Positions 16,558-24,940 of a stretch of 34,622 nt of DNA are shown in pieces. Position 1 is the stretch's first letter. The number at the start of each line of letters is the position of its first letter. A program made the position numbers and the translations under genes. The notes beneath the pieces were generated by a model. The model was not told the DNA's origin. It saw only the letters and a program-made list of their open reading frames with translations, and did not search any database. The stretch is from the NCBI GenBank assembly GCA_964472545.1, contig CAYYNP010000073.1, positions 1 to 34,622 of the forward strand. Reading direction: 5' to 3'. Source of the stretch: CAYYNP01 sp964472545 (GTDB lineage Bacteria; Planctomycetota; Planctomycetia; Pirellulales; Thermoguttaceae).

Positions 16558-18042
16558 CTATTTCTTGCCGCGCTTGGCTTCTCGTTTGAGTCGCCGACGT
16601 TCCTTCTGGCGAAGCTTCTTCTGTTTGGCTCGGTCCGCCTTGGTGAGCCGCTTGCCGGTGCTCTGCTTCTTCCTGGCGATTCTGCCGCCGGGGTCGAGCA
16701 TGCCGCCTTCGGTCATTTCTTTGACCGCCCGCATGCGGTCGCGCATGCCCATGGTCGAGAGCTTCTTCATCATGTCGGCCATGCCGTCGAACTGCTTGAC
16801 CAGTTCGTTGACCCGGTGCGGCTCCACGCCGGCCCCGTCCGCAATCCGCCGCCGCCGGCTCTGGTCGACCGTCTTCGACGGGTTGCGGCGTTCGTCGGGC
16901 GTCATCGAGTCGATGATCCCCACGAGTTGTTTCATGTCCTTCTCGGCGTCCACGTCGCCCATCATGTCCTTGATCCCACCCATGCCCGGCAACTTGCTCA
17001 TGATCGTGCTGAACGGGCCCAGCTTCTTCGTCTGCCCGAGCATCTTCTTGAAGTCGTCGAGCGTGAACTCGCCCTTGCGGAGGCGAGCCTCCTGCTTGGC
17101 CATTTCGTCCTGGTCGAACTCGTCTTGGGCCGTCTGGACCAGCGAAACGACGTCGCCCATGCCCAGGATGCGGCCGGCCATACCCTCGGGGCGGAACTCT
17201 TCGAGTTCGTTGAGATGCTCGCCGGTACCGATGAACTTGATCGGCACGCCGGTGACCGCCTTGACCGACAGCGCCGCACCGCCCCGGGCGTCGCCGTCGA
17301 GCTTGGTCATGATCACGCCGTCGAGTTCCAACGCCTCGTTGAAGGCCTTGGCGCTGTTGACGGCGTCCTGGCCGGTCATGCCGTCGACCACCAGATAGAC
17401 CTGATCCGGCTCCACCCGGCGGTCGATCTGCGAGAGCTGCTTCATCAACTCGTCGTCGACGTGCAGCCGGCCGGCCGTGTCGAGGATCAGAACGTCGGAG
17501 TCGCTGGCCTTGGCCTGGCGGACCGCCGCGTTGCAGAGCCGCACCGGGTTCTTGGCCTCGGTATCGGCGTAGACCGGCAGGTCGAGTTGCTTGCCGAGCA
17601 CTTCCAACTGATGAATGGCCGCCGGGCGCTGCAAGTCGGCCGCCACCAACATCGGCTTGCGGCCCCGCTTGGCGATCAGCCGCGCGAGCTTGCCACAGGT
17701 GGTCGTCTTGCCGGAACCTTGCAGGCCGCAGAGCATCAGCACGGTCAGATCGCGCTTCAGGTGCAGCGAGGGCTCTTCCGGCCCCATCAACTGCACCAAC
17801 TCGTGATGCACGATGCCGATCAGTTGCTGCGAGGGGTCGAGCGACTTCAGCACGGTCTCGCCGACCGCCTGTTCCGTCACCCGGGCGGTGAAATCCCGCG
17901 CGACGGCGAAACTGACGTCGGCCTCGAGCAGTGCCCGCTGCACCAGGGCCATGCCCTCGCGCATGTTCGCCTCGGTCAGCTTGCCGCGGCCGCGGAGCGT
18001 CTTCAGTGCGGAACTGAGGCCGTCGGAGAGTGATTCGAACAT
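16558..18042 (-). CDS. ffh: Signal recognition particle protein Ffh
   Basis: The 494-aa product has the N domain (1-95), the G domain with GLQGSGKTTT (106-115), DTAGR (188-192) and TKLDG (246-250), and a Met-rich M domain (about 300-450, 'GGIKDMMGD', 'MADMMKKLSTMGMRDRM'), followed by a strongly basic tail rich in Lys/Arg. Ffh binds 4.5S RNA and signal sequences of nascent chains and docks with FtsY. The M domain and length are slightly larger than in E. coli (453 aa). It opens the minus-strand ribosomal operon; a promoter candidate lies at 18151-18180. Confidence 0.97.
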   Translation of the reverse strand: MFESLSDGLSSALKTLRGRGKLTEANMREGMALVQRALLEADVSFAVARDFTARVTEQAVGETVLKSLDPSQQLIGIVHHELVQLMGPEEPSLHLKRDLTVLMLCGLQGSGKTTTCGKLARLIAKRGRKPMLVAADLQRPAAIHQLEVLGKQLDLPVYADTEAKNPVRLCNAAVRQAKASDSDVLILDTAGRLHVDDELMKQLSQIDRRVEPDQVYLVVDGMTGQDAVNSAKAFNEALELDGVIMTKLDGDARGGAALSVKAVTGVPIKFIGTGEHLNELEEFRPEGMAGRILGMGDVVSLVQTAQDEFDQDEMAKQEARLRKGEFTLDDFKKMLGQTKKLGPFSTIMSKLPGMGGIKDMMGDVDAEKDMKQLVGIIDSMTPDERRNPSKTVDQSRRRRIADGAGVEPHRVNELVKQFDGMADMMKKLSTMGMRDRMRAVKEMTEGGMLDPGGRIARKKQSTGKRLTKADRAKQKKLRQKERRRLKREAKRGKK

Positions 18043-18150
18043 GGCTTGATCCGTAGCGGGGCCGATTCGTGCGGCGATCCAATCGCGTTAGGCCTACACC
18101 GTCGCGCAGTCCTACGCACGCCATCGGTTCTTCGCTGCGCGTAATCCGAC

Positions 18151-18180
18151 ATTTTAGCCCAAATCGAGGTGCCTTGGCAA
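18151..18180 (-). promoter_or_regulatory. Candidate sigma-70-type promoter of the ffh operon
   Basis: On the minus strand TTGCCA (18180-18175) and TAAAAT (18156-18151) are separated by 18 bases, five of six matches at the -10. The leader to the ffh ATG would be about 100 bases. Confidence 0.45.
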
Positions 18181-18630
18181 TGCGCTATCTGGGTTGTTTT
18201 GTGGCCGACGGACTGTCCAGTACGCAGGCATCGTCGCGTCGGAGTCGGGGTTCCAAGCGGAGCGGCGCTGGGCTCGCCAGGCCGCGACTGCGAATCGCAC
18301 GTGATCAGAATCACGTAAGCGCTTTCTGGTAGTAATGTTACGTCAATACCATCAGGCCAGATGCAGCCCCCGACTCGACGCAAACTCGTCGGGATCAAGC
18401 GACTTGGTCGATTGGAGGACCTGTGTGGCGTGGCGAACCTGGACTCGTTACCTGTGGCCTTCTACAGTTGCTCGGAGGAACACGACACGGGCTTCAGCGC
18501 CGTACATCGGCCCGGAGAGTCGCTTTTCCATGTTTTCGACTCCCACCTGGCCGAGCCGCGGCGGTCAATCCTGAAGCATTCCCTCTTCGGGCCGGTCGTT
18601 ACCCCACGCAAATCCGCCTTTTCACTTTGG

Positions 18631-18692
18631 CAAAGCCCACACGTTGTTGCCGCGCGCGGGTTCCACTCGCCGCGGGCAGCAACGTGGCTTTG
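18631..18692. repeat. Imperfect inverted repeat
   Basis: CAAAGCCCACACGTTGTTGC (18631 on) pairs with the arm ending GCAACGTGGCTTTG (18679-18692), with small bulges. It lies in the gap upstream of the DUF1573 gene, just before the candidate promoter. Confidence 0.6.
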
Positions 18693-18711
18693 CGCCGCTA
18701 GCCCGCCAAAA

Positions 18712-18740
18712 TTGACATGACGGGATTAGAAACCTACGTT
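18712..18740 (+). promoter_or_regulatory. Candidate promoter of the DUF1573 gene
   Basis: A perfect TTGACA (18712-18717) is followed after 17 bases by a weak TACGTT (18735-18740). The leader to the ATG at 18881 would be about 130 bases. Confidence 0.3.
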
Positions 18741-18880
18741 TTCTCGGCGTTTACCCTTCTTCCGTGTGGCAGAACGGTCATCGCCGGCTCGGCCCGCGAG
18801 ATGGACCTCGCGCCTTCCCCAACCTCCCCCCGTAGTCCTACCTTTACCGCACCCGGTGTCCGTCGTGGGAGAACAAGTTC

Positions 18881-19882
18881 ATGGTTCGCAAGGCGTATTT
18901 GGGGCTTTTCGTAGTATGTCTGGTGGGGGCTTGTCTGTCGGGGGGTGATGCCTCCGGTCAGGAGTGGGCGCAGAAGATGTTCAAAGTGACCCGACACGAT
19001 TTCGGCCAGGTCGCCAAGGGGGCCAAGACCGAGTTCGCCTTCGAGCTCTCGAACATCTACATGGAAGACGTTCACATCACCGGCGTGCGATCGAGTTGCG
19101 GTTGCACCACGCCGAGGATTGAGAAGGACCTCTTGAAGACCTATGAAAAGGGCGCGATTATCGCGAAGTACAACACGCATGCCTTCACCGGCAGCAAAGG
19201 GGCCACGCTGACGGTCACCTTCGACAAGCCATTCCGGGCCACGGTCCGGCTGAGCGTGTCGGGCGTGATCCGTAGCGACGTGGTGATCGACCCCAACAGC
19301 GTGCAACTCGGATCGATCGACCAGGGCAGCCCGACCGAACGCCGGGTGACCGTGACTCGTTCCGGCCGCAGCAACTGGCAGATCACCGGGGTGAACAGCA
19401 CCAACCCGCATTTGACGGCCCGAGTGGAACCGCGCGGCCGTCAATACGGCCGGGTTTCGTACGACCTGTTCGTGCGGCTCGACGACGAGGCCCCGGTCGG
19501 GTATCTCAAGAACCACCTGATGCTGATGACCAACGACCGCCACCTTTCGCAGGTGCCCGTGCTGGTCGAGGGCCACGTACAGTCGGCCATCACGGTCAGC
19601 CCGGCGCAGCTTTTCATGGGCGTGGTCGAGCCGGGCAAGCGCGTGACCAAGCGATTGGTGGTGCGCGGCAAGAAGCCGTTTAAGATCCTCTCGATCGGCT
19701 GCGAAGACGCGTCGTTCGAGTTCGACGCGACGATCAGCGACGAGGCGAAGTCGATCCACGTCGTCCCGGTGACGTTCGTCGCCGGCGAGCAAGCCGGCAG
19801 GGTGATCAAGACGATCCGCATCGAGACCGATCTCGACCAGGCGATGCCGGAGTTGTCGGCCTACGCGGTGGTGTCACCGTAG
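18881..19882 (+). CDS. Exported DUF1573 protein
   Basis: The 333-aa product has a signal peptide (about 1-26, MVRKAYLGLFVVCLVGACLS...), then the DUF1573 core with KVTRHDFGQVAKGAKTEFAFELSN and the family signature SSCGCTTP (71-78). The rest is beta-rich immunoglobulin-like sequence, probably two further similar domains (about 135-225 and 232-333). DUF1573 proteins are common in planctomycetes and Bacteroidetes and resemble HYDIN/ASPM-like Ig folds; biochemical function is unknown. GGGAG precedes the ATG by about 9 bases. The stop lies 4 bases from the convergent stop of the FeoB-associated gene, with no room for a terminator between them. Confidence 0.9.
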   Translation: MVRKAYLGLFVVCLVGACLSGGDASGQEWAQKMFKVTRHDFGQVAKGAKTEFAFELSNIYMEDVHITGVRSSCGCTTPRIEKDLLKTYEKGAIIAKYNTHAFTGSKGATLTVTFDKPFRATVRLSVSGVIRSDVVIDPNSVQLGSIDQGSPTERRVTVTRSGRSNWQITGVNSTNPHLTARVEPRGRQYGRVSYDLFVRLDDEAPVGYLKNHLMLMTNDRHLSQVPVLVEGHVQSAITVSPAQLFMGVVEPGKRVTKRLVVRGKKPFKILSIGCEDASFEFDATISDEAKSIHVVPVTFVAGEQAGRVIKTIRIETDLDQAMPELSAYAVVSP

Positions 19883-19886
19883 GGCG

Positions 19887-20087
19887 TCAGACCGAATGGT
19901 CGTCGGGTCGCGAAAGCTGGTGCAATGTAACCGGCTTTCGCTGGCCGTCGGTCGCCGGGCACTTCCCGCAGCCGCCGCAACTGACCGCCGGCCTGCCCGT
20001 CAATGCGCGCCATCCCCGCCGCGCCACGTACAGCGCCGCCACGGCAATCAACGCGACCGTAAGTACTTCGTGCCAAGAGAAACTCAT
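19887..20087 (-). CDS. FeoB-associated Cys-rich membrane protein
   Basis: The 66-aa product starts at the ATG at 20087 (GGAG 8 bases upstream) with MSFSWHEVLTVALIAVAALY. It has one N-terminal membrane helix (about 6-24), a basic stretch, then CGGCGKCPA. This is the layout of the small Cys-rich proteins encoded next to feoB in many bacteria, thought to help ferrous iron transport. It is 95 bases downstream of feoB. The 84-aa frame from 20141 is not used because it lacks a binding site and adds a hydrophilic Gly-rich leader before the helix. Confidence 0.8.
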   Translation of the reverse strand: MSFSWHEVLTVALIAVAALYVARRGWRALTGRPAVSCGGCGKCPATDGQRKPVTLHQLSRPDDHSV

Positions 20088-20182
20088 CGCCGTTACTCCA
20101 TCACCCCCGGCCACTTCGTCGGCCCCGAACCCTTCACCCACGACTCACTGCCTACTGCCTACCGCCTACCGCATACTCCCCA

Positions 20183-22438
20183 CTACCCCATCCACGTCCC
20201 AATCTGATACGTCGCTAGCGCCCCCAAATAGGCCAACACCGTCATGTAGGCGAACGTAAACGCCGGCCATCGCCAACTGTTCGTCTCGCGCTTGATCACG
20301 GCCAACGTCGCCGCACACTGGGCGCAGAGCGCAAAGAAGACCATGATCGACAGCGCCACCGGCACGGTAAACACCGGCCGCGGCGGGTCGCTGCCGTCCC
20401 AGGTGGCCGCGCTGAGGCGCCGATGAAACTCGCCGGCGTCTGCTTCGGACTCCAAGTCGACGTCTTCGCCGAGGTTGTAGATCACACCCAACGTGGCCAC
20501 CACGACTTCCCGGGCCGGGAACGACGCAATCACCGCGCAGCCAATCCGCCAGTCCCATCCCAACGGCCGCACGGCCGGTTCGATCCATTGGCCCATATGC
20601 CCTAATATGCTCTGTTGCTGTTGCCGGCCGGCGACCAGCCGATCGCGGGCGGCGGTGAGTTCTCCGCGTTCGGGCGTCTCTGCCGGGCAGGCGTCGATCT
20701 GCGTCTGAAGATCCTGGACCTCCGGCAGGGCTTCGATCGCCGCCGTGTCGTGGGGATAGTACATCGCGGCCCAAACCAGGATCGAGACGGCCAGGATCAG
20801 CGTGCCGGCGGTGCGCACGAAGACCCAGCCGCGCATCGACACCCGCGTGACGACCGTGCGTATCGAGGGCCACTTGTAGCTGGGCAATTCCATCAAAAAC
20901 GGCGGCGTATCGCCGCGCAAGACGGTTCGCTTCAATAACAACGACACGGCCACCGCGGTCACGATCCCCAACACGTACATCGCCACGCAGGTAACCGCCT
21001 GCAGGCCGATCAGCCCGCCGAAGTACGTCTGCGAAGGGATGAACGCGGCGATCAGCAGCACGTAGACCGGCAGCCGGGCGGAGCACGACATCAGCGGCGC
21101 CACCAGGATCGTGGTCAGTCGGTCGCGTTCGTTCTCGATCACCCGGGTGGCCATGATGCCCGGCACGGCGCAGGCGAACGACGAGACCATGGGGATGAAC
21201 GACTTGCCGCTGAGGCCCACGCGCGACATCAGCTTGTCCATCAGATACGCCGCCCGGGCCATGTACCCGCAGTCTTCCAGCACCGCGATGAACAAGAACA
21301 GGATCAGGATCTGCGGCAGGAACGTGGCTACTCCGCCCACGCCTCCGATCACGCCGTCGACCATTAAGCTTCGCAGCGCCCCCTCGGCCATCGTTGCTTC
21401 GACCCAGCCGGCCAGCGGCCCGAAGATACCCTCGTCGAGCAACCCCATCAGCGGCAGGGCCCCGCGAAAGATCGCCTGAAACACGCCCACCATGATCGCA
21501 GCAAAGATCAGCGTGCCGAAGATGCGATGCGTCAATATCCGGTCGATGCGGTCGGTGGCGGTCGGACGGCCTCGGGCGGCCTGAGCGACGACGCCTTTGA
21601 GCACACGGGCGACCCACCCGTAGCGGGCCTTGGTCTCGACGGCCGGTACGGCACAATCGGCCGCAGCTAAACGTCCTCGGGCGGCCGCGATCGCGTCGGC
21701 CAGCGACGTGTCGCCGTTGGGGCTCAGCGTCTTCTGCAGGTGTTCGTCGCCGCTGACCAACAGCCGACGCAACAGGCACTTCGGCACGTTCTTGCCGGCC
21801 GGTCCGTCGGAAGCACAGACCGGCAACGACTCGAGCCGCGAGATCTCCGCCTCGAACGCCTCGGGAAAGGGCGACTCCACGGCCGGCACCGGACGGTCGA
21901 GAACGGCCGCCAAGGCACGCTTCAGTTCGGCGACGCCGACGCCCCGATTGGCCTGGATGCCGACGACCGGTGCGGGCAGTTGCGAGTCGAGCCGATCGAG
22001 GTCCACTTCGATGGAACGCCTCTTGGCCACGTCGAGCATGTTCACCGCGACCACCGTCGGCAGTCCGAACTCCAACACCTGGCTAACCAGGTAGAGGTTT
22101 CGCTCGAGGTTGCCCGCGTCGACAAGGCAGATCACGGCGTCGATCGCCCCAAAGTCGCCACATCGCCCCAGCAGCACGTCGGCGGCGACCATCTCGTCGC
22201 GCGAGCGGGGTGCGAGGCTGTAGAGCCCGGGCAGATCGATCACCTCGAAACGATGCCCGCCGGTCTCCATGCGGCCGGTTTTCTTCTCCACGGTCACGCC
22301 GGGATAGTTACCCACGTGTTGGCGGACCCCGACCAACGCCCCGAAGAGGGTCGACTTGCCGGTATTGGGGTTGCCGATTAGGGCAACCGTCCGGACGGCA
22401 TGTTCGGCGGCAACGGGCTTATCGGAGGAGATGGGCAT
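20183..22438 (-). CDS. feoB: Ferrous iron transporter FeoB
   Basis: The 751-aa product has an N-terminal G domain with GNPNTGKST (22-30), GNYPGVTVE (43-51) as switch I, DLPG (68-71) and NMLD (133-136), a helical GDI-like linker, then the polytopic membrane part with two Gate regions (from about 285; 'GVGGVATFLPQILILFLFIA' and 'SCSARLPVYVLLIAAFIPSQ'). FeoB imports Fe2+ across the inner membrane under GTP control. A hydrophilic insert of about 60 residues (about 575-635, 'LPEVQDLQTQIDACPAE') lies in a loop between membrane segments. GGAG is 4 bases before the ATG. It sits between feoA and the Cys-rich partner in one operon. Confidence 0.96.
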   Translation of the reverse strand: MPISSDKPVAAEHAVRTVALIGNPNTGKSTLFGALVGVRQHVGNYPGVTVEKKTGRMETGGHRFEVIDLPGLYSLAPRSRDEMVAADVLLGRCGDFGAIDAVICLVDAGNLERNLYLVSQVLEFGLPTVVAVNMLDVAKRRSIEVDLDRLDSQLPAPVVGIQANRGVGVAELKRALAAVLDRPVPAVESPFPEAFEAEISRLESLPVCASDGPAGKNVPKCLLRRLLVSGDEHLQKTLSPNGDTSLADAIAAARGRLAAADCAVPAVETKARYGWVARVLKGVVAQAARGRPTATDRIDRILTHRIFGTLIFAAIMVGVFQAIFRGALPLMGLLDEGIFGPLAGWVEATMAEGALRSLMVDGVIGGVGGVATFLPQILILFLFIAVLEDCGYMARAAYLMDKLMSRVGLSGKSFIPMVSSFACAVPGIMATRVIENERDRLTTILVAPLMSCSARLPVYVLLIAAFIPSQTYFGGLIGLQAVTCVAMYVLGIVTAVAVSLLLKRTVLRGDTPPFLMELPSYKWPSIRTVVTRVSMRGWVFVRTAGTLILAVSILVWAAMYYPHDTAAIEALPEVQDLQTQIDACPAETPERGELTAARDRLVAGRQQQQSILGHMGQWIEPAVRPLGWDWRIGCAVIASFPAREVVVATLGVIYNLGEDVDLESEADAGEFHRRLSAATWDGSDPPRPVFTVPVALSIMVFFALCAQCAATLAVIKRETNSWRWPAFTFAYMTVLAYLGALATYQIGTWMG

Positions 22439-22578
22439 CAGGCTCCGGCGGCCAAAGTGCCGCGATGGAAGCTTGCGTCAAGATACCACCGCAACGTGCT
22501 GTCGAAGCTCGGCGACGACATGGCACTGGCGAAGCGGTGACAACAAACAGGGAGGGCTCGTTCCGTTATGGCGGGCGG

Positions 22579-22821
22579 CTAGCCCACCTTGGCATCCGGT
22601 TCCACCAGCACGCGAAGTTGCTCGTCGGCCCGAAAGCAGACCTTATTGCCCGACATACTGAGGATGCACGGGTTCCCCGACGCAAACATCCGCACTCGGA
22701 CCCCGCGGCGAAGCCCGAACTCTTCCAGGCGATGGACGTGGTCGGGCCGGCCCGAAATGCGAGACACACAGGCCGACTGGCCCGAGCGGAGCTGGCTCAG
22801 CGGTATCGACCGGTCGATCAC
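22579..22821 (-). CDS. feoA: FeoA-domain protein
   Basis: The 80-aa product is a single FeoA SH3-like domain: SIPLSQLRSGQSACVSRISG, then RLEEFGLRRGVRVRMFASGN and GNKVCFRADEQLRVLVE. FeoA assists FeoB. The start is a GTG at 22821 with AGGA about 8 bases upstream. The gene is 140 bases upstream of feoB and 40 bases downstream of a Fur-box match. Length fits stand-alone FeoA (75-85 aa). Confidence 0.9.
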   Translation of the reverse strand: MIDRSIPLSQLRSGQSACVSRISGRPDHVHRLEEFGLRRGVRVRMFASGNPCILSMSGNKVCFRADEQLRVLVEPDAKVG

Positions 22822-23126
22822 GGTGCAGTCCTGCTGGGGGAAACAGAATCAGGTGGCAAAAATGAGACTCATTCTCACTATCGGCAAGTCTACTGTTTTC
22901 TCCCAAGCAGATCAAGCCCCCGAATGCGGTTTTTGTCGAGAAACGGGGGCCGGCGGCGCAAAGTCTTGCTGTGCCGTCGGTTAGCGTTGTTGCAGACGGC
23001 TGCCGACGGTGGGCACTTGTCGGCCCTTTGGGCGACCGATATGCTCGCAGACGTGCCGCCCGCCGTGTTATGGCCGGTCTGAACCGCATCGCGGCACTTG
23101 GCCTTACCCTTTGCGGAGGTGATCTG
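22822..23126. other. Divergent control region of feoAB and the 23127 gene
   Basis: About 300 bases, no gene. It holds the Fur box and a weak minus-strand promoter (TTGCCG 17 bases from CATTTT) overlapping it. Frames on the plus strand before 23127 lack a binding site. Confidence 0.5.
22861..22877. promoter_or_regulatory. Fur-box-like operator upstream of feoA
   Basis: AATGAGACTCATTCTCA matches the Fur consensus core AATGATAATCATTATCA at 14 of 17 positions and is itself a near palindrome (TGAGA-N5-TCTCA). It lies 40 bases before the feoA start and between a weak -35 and -10, the classic position for iron repression. Confidence 0.65.
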
Positions 23127-24878
23127 GTGCGACGAATCTGCCTGCTGGCGGCCCTATTGGCGGGACTGCTCGAGGCCCGGGCAAGCGGCGCGGCCGAGCC
23201 CACGGCGGCGAATCCCGCGCTGGCCGCCTACTTCGACTACTACGACGGGTTCTACGACCCGGCCGAGCAGATGCTGAGGATCCCGTTCAGCAGCCCCGGC
23301 TATCACAGCAGGGTTTCCTCCGGCACGATGGTCCATCCGACGCGGCGCTCGCTGGTCTACGCCGTGGCGTTGCTTCGGCGCAACGCAGATGGTGACGCCG
23401 AACGTTCGGCCGGGATCATCCGCCGGGTGCTCGGCCTACAGGACACCGATCCGGCCAACCCCACCTGCGGCATCTGGCCGTGGCTCTTAGAGGAGCCGCT
23501 TGAAGAGATGTCGGCCCCGGATTACAACTGGGCCGATTTCTGCGGAGCCCAACTCGCCGGGGCCTTGATCGATCATCCCGAGAAACTGCCCGAAGCATTG
23601 AAGCAGCAAATGCGGTCGAGTTTGCGGCTGGCAGCCACGGCGATTCGCCGGCGGAACGTGGGGCCGGGCTACACCAACATCGCCATCATGGGCGGCGGCG
23701 TCTGTGCGGCGGCCGGCGAGTTGCTCGACGAGCCGTTGCTGTTGGACTACGGCCGGATGCGGCTGCGGCGGGTCGTCGATCACACGACGCATCACGGCAG
23801 TTTCAACGAGTACAACAGCCCCACCTACACACGCGTTGCATTGGCCGAATGCGAGCGGACGCTGCACCTGGTGGCCGATCCGGACGTGCGCGAAGCGGCC
23901 GAGTCGTTGCGTCAATCGGCCTGGGGGATCATCGCCGGCAGCTTCCATCCCGGCACCGGACAATGGGCCGGTCCGCACGCCCGGGCGTATAGCGATCGAC
24001 TTCGTGTGGACGTTGCCCAGTTTCTAACGCGGCGTACCGGCGTAGAGATCCGGCCGCATCCGAGCAAGTTCGATTCGGCCAAGCCTCGCGGCTCCGACGT
24101 GGCCCAGCCGCCGCCGTGCCCGCAGGAATTGGCCGCCCGATTTCGTGCGTTGCCGAGCGATCCGCTCGAGTTGCGGCGGATGTTCATCCGCGGCAGGTCG
24201 GACGACGACTCGACGATCGGCACCACCTGGCTGACGGCCGACGCCTGTTTGGGCAGCGTTAATCACGCGGACCTTTGGACGCAACGCCGCCCGCTGATCG
24301 GGTACTGGAAGACGGCCGAAGACCGGGCAGTCGTGTTTCGCGTTCGCTTCCTGCACGACGGCAAGGACTTCGCCTCAATGGGCATCCGCACGTCGCAGCG
24401 CGGCGGCCGGGCACTGTCGATCTTCTACCCCGTGGCCAACCGCGGCGATTGGCACCCCACGCTGGACCGGCCGCAGGACGGCGTCTTTCGGGCGGCCGAT
24501 TTTCGCGTTCGCTACGAACTCGGCGGCGCGGGCGTTGGGGGCGAGGACCTCGGCGGTGGGAAGTTTGCCCTGGTGGCCGGTGAGCATCGCGTCGTGATTC
24601 ACACACTGCCCGGCCGCATCGGCGAACATCACGTCGTGTGGGAATTCGGCCGCGACGATGGCTCGGCGTACGTCGACGGCGTCTGCTACCGTGGCGCGGC
24701 CAAGCCGTTCGACTTCCGCCGGGGCCCCGACGTCATGCTGGCCGCCGGCATCGAGTTGCTCTCCAGCAACGAAGCGCCCGCGAAGCAATCACCCACGCTC
24801 ACCGCAGGCGAGATCGGACGAAAGACGGCCCAATGGAGGATCCCCTCCGGCGAGACGTTGGCCGTAACCGTCCGGTAG
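23127..24878 (+). CDS. Secreted protein, possible (alpha/alpha) barrel polysaccharide-active family
   Basis: The start is the GTG at 23127, which has GGAGG 7 bases upstream; the longer frame from 22971 is dropped. The product is 583 aa with a signal peptide (1-21, MRRICLLAALLAGLLEARASG). I do not recognise a named family. The N-terminal 350 residues are helical with conserved aromatic/His segments (GIWPWLLEEP, SFNEYNSPTYTRVALAE near 228-244), reminiscent of the alpha/alpha toroids of heparinase/alginate-lyase-like proteins. The C-terminal 200 residues are beta-rich. Location next to a sulfatase and a glycoside hydrolase fits glycan breakdown, but no catalytic residue can be assigned. Its stop codon lies in an inverted repeat. 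Confidence 0.6.
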   Translation: MRRICLLAALLAGLLEARASGAAEPTAANPALAAYFDYYDGFYDPAEQMLRIPFSSPGYHSRVSSGTMVHPTRRSLVYAVALLRRNADGDAERSAGIIRRVLGLQDTDPANPTCGIWPWLLEEPLEEMSAPDYNWADFCGAQLAGALIDHPEKLPEALKQQMRSSLRLAATAIRRRNVGPGYTNIAIMGGGVCAAAGELLDEPLLLDYGRMRLRRVVDHTTHHGSFNEYNSPTYTRVALAECERTLHLVADPDVREAAESLRQSAWGIIAGSFHPGTGQWAGPHARAYSDRLRVDVAQFLTRRTGVEIRPHPSKFDSAKPRGSDVAQPPPCPQELAARFRALPSDPLELRRMFIRGRSDDDSTIGTTWLTADACLGSVNHADLWTQRRPLIGYWKTAEDRAVVFRVRFLHDGKDFASMGIRTSQRGGRALSIFYPVANRGDWHPTLDRPQDGVFRAADFRVRYELGGAGVGGEDLGGGKFALVAGEHRVVIHTLPGRIGEHHVVWEFGRDDGSAYVDGVCYRGAAKPFDFRRGPDVMLAAGIELLSSNEAPAKQSPTLTAGEIGRKTAQWRIPSGETLAVTVR

Positions 24879-24940
24879 CCGAAGTCGCCAGAATTTGGCG
24901 CGCGCAGGCAGAAACGCCAGATTCTGGCGAATTCGGCTAC
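24875..24940. repeat. Inverted repeat holding the stop codons of two convergent genes
   Basis: Left arm 24875-24900 and right arm 24915-24940 pair over 26 bp with two mismatches (GTAGCCGAAGTCGCCAGAAT / reverse complement GTAGCCGAATTCGCCAGAAT). Each arm has an inner palindrome, CGCCAGAATTTGGCG and CGCCAGATTCTGGCG. The TAG of the 23127 gene (24876-24878) is in the left arm and the TAG of the sulfatase (24939-24937, minus) in the right arm. Confidence 0.85.

Larger units (their letters stand above)
18043..18880. other. Divergent intergenic region between ffh and the DUF1573 gene
   Basis: About 840 bases. It carries the ffh promoter candidate, an imperfect inverted repeat (18631-18692) and a plus-strand promoter candidate (18712-18740). 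Open frames such as 18361-18720 plus show no recognisable domain and no ribosome binding site; a decayed gene cannot be excluded. Confidence 0.5.

Noticed and set aside
16492..18033. 513-aa plus-strand open frame
   Set aside because: Antisense to ffh; no ribosome binding site and no domain.
20166..21779. 537-aa minus-strand frame overlapping feoB
   Set aside because: A shifted frame inside feoB, Arg-rich; feoB itself is certain.
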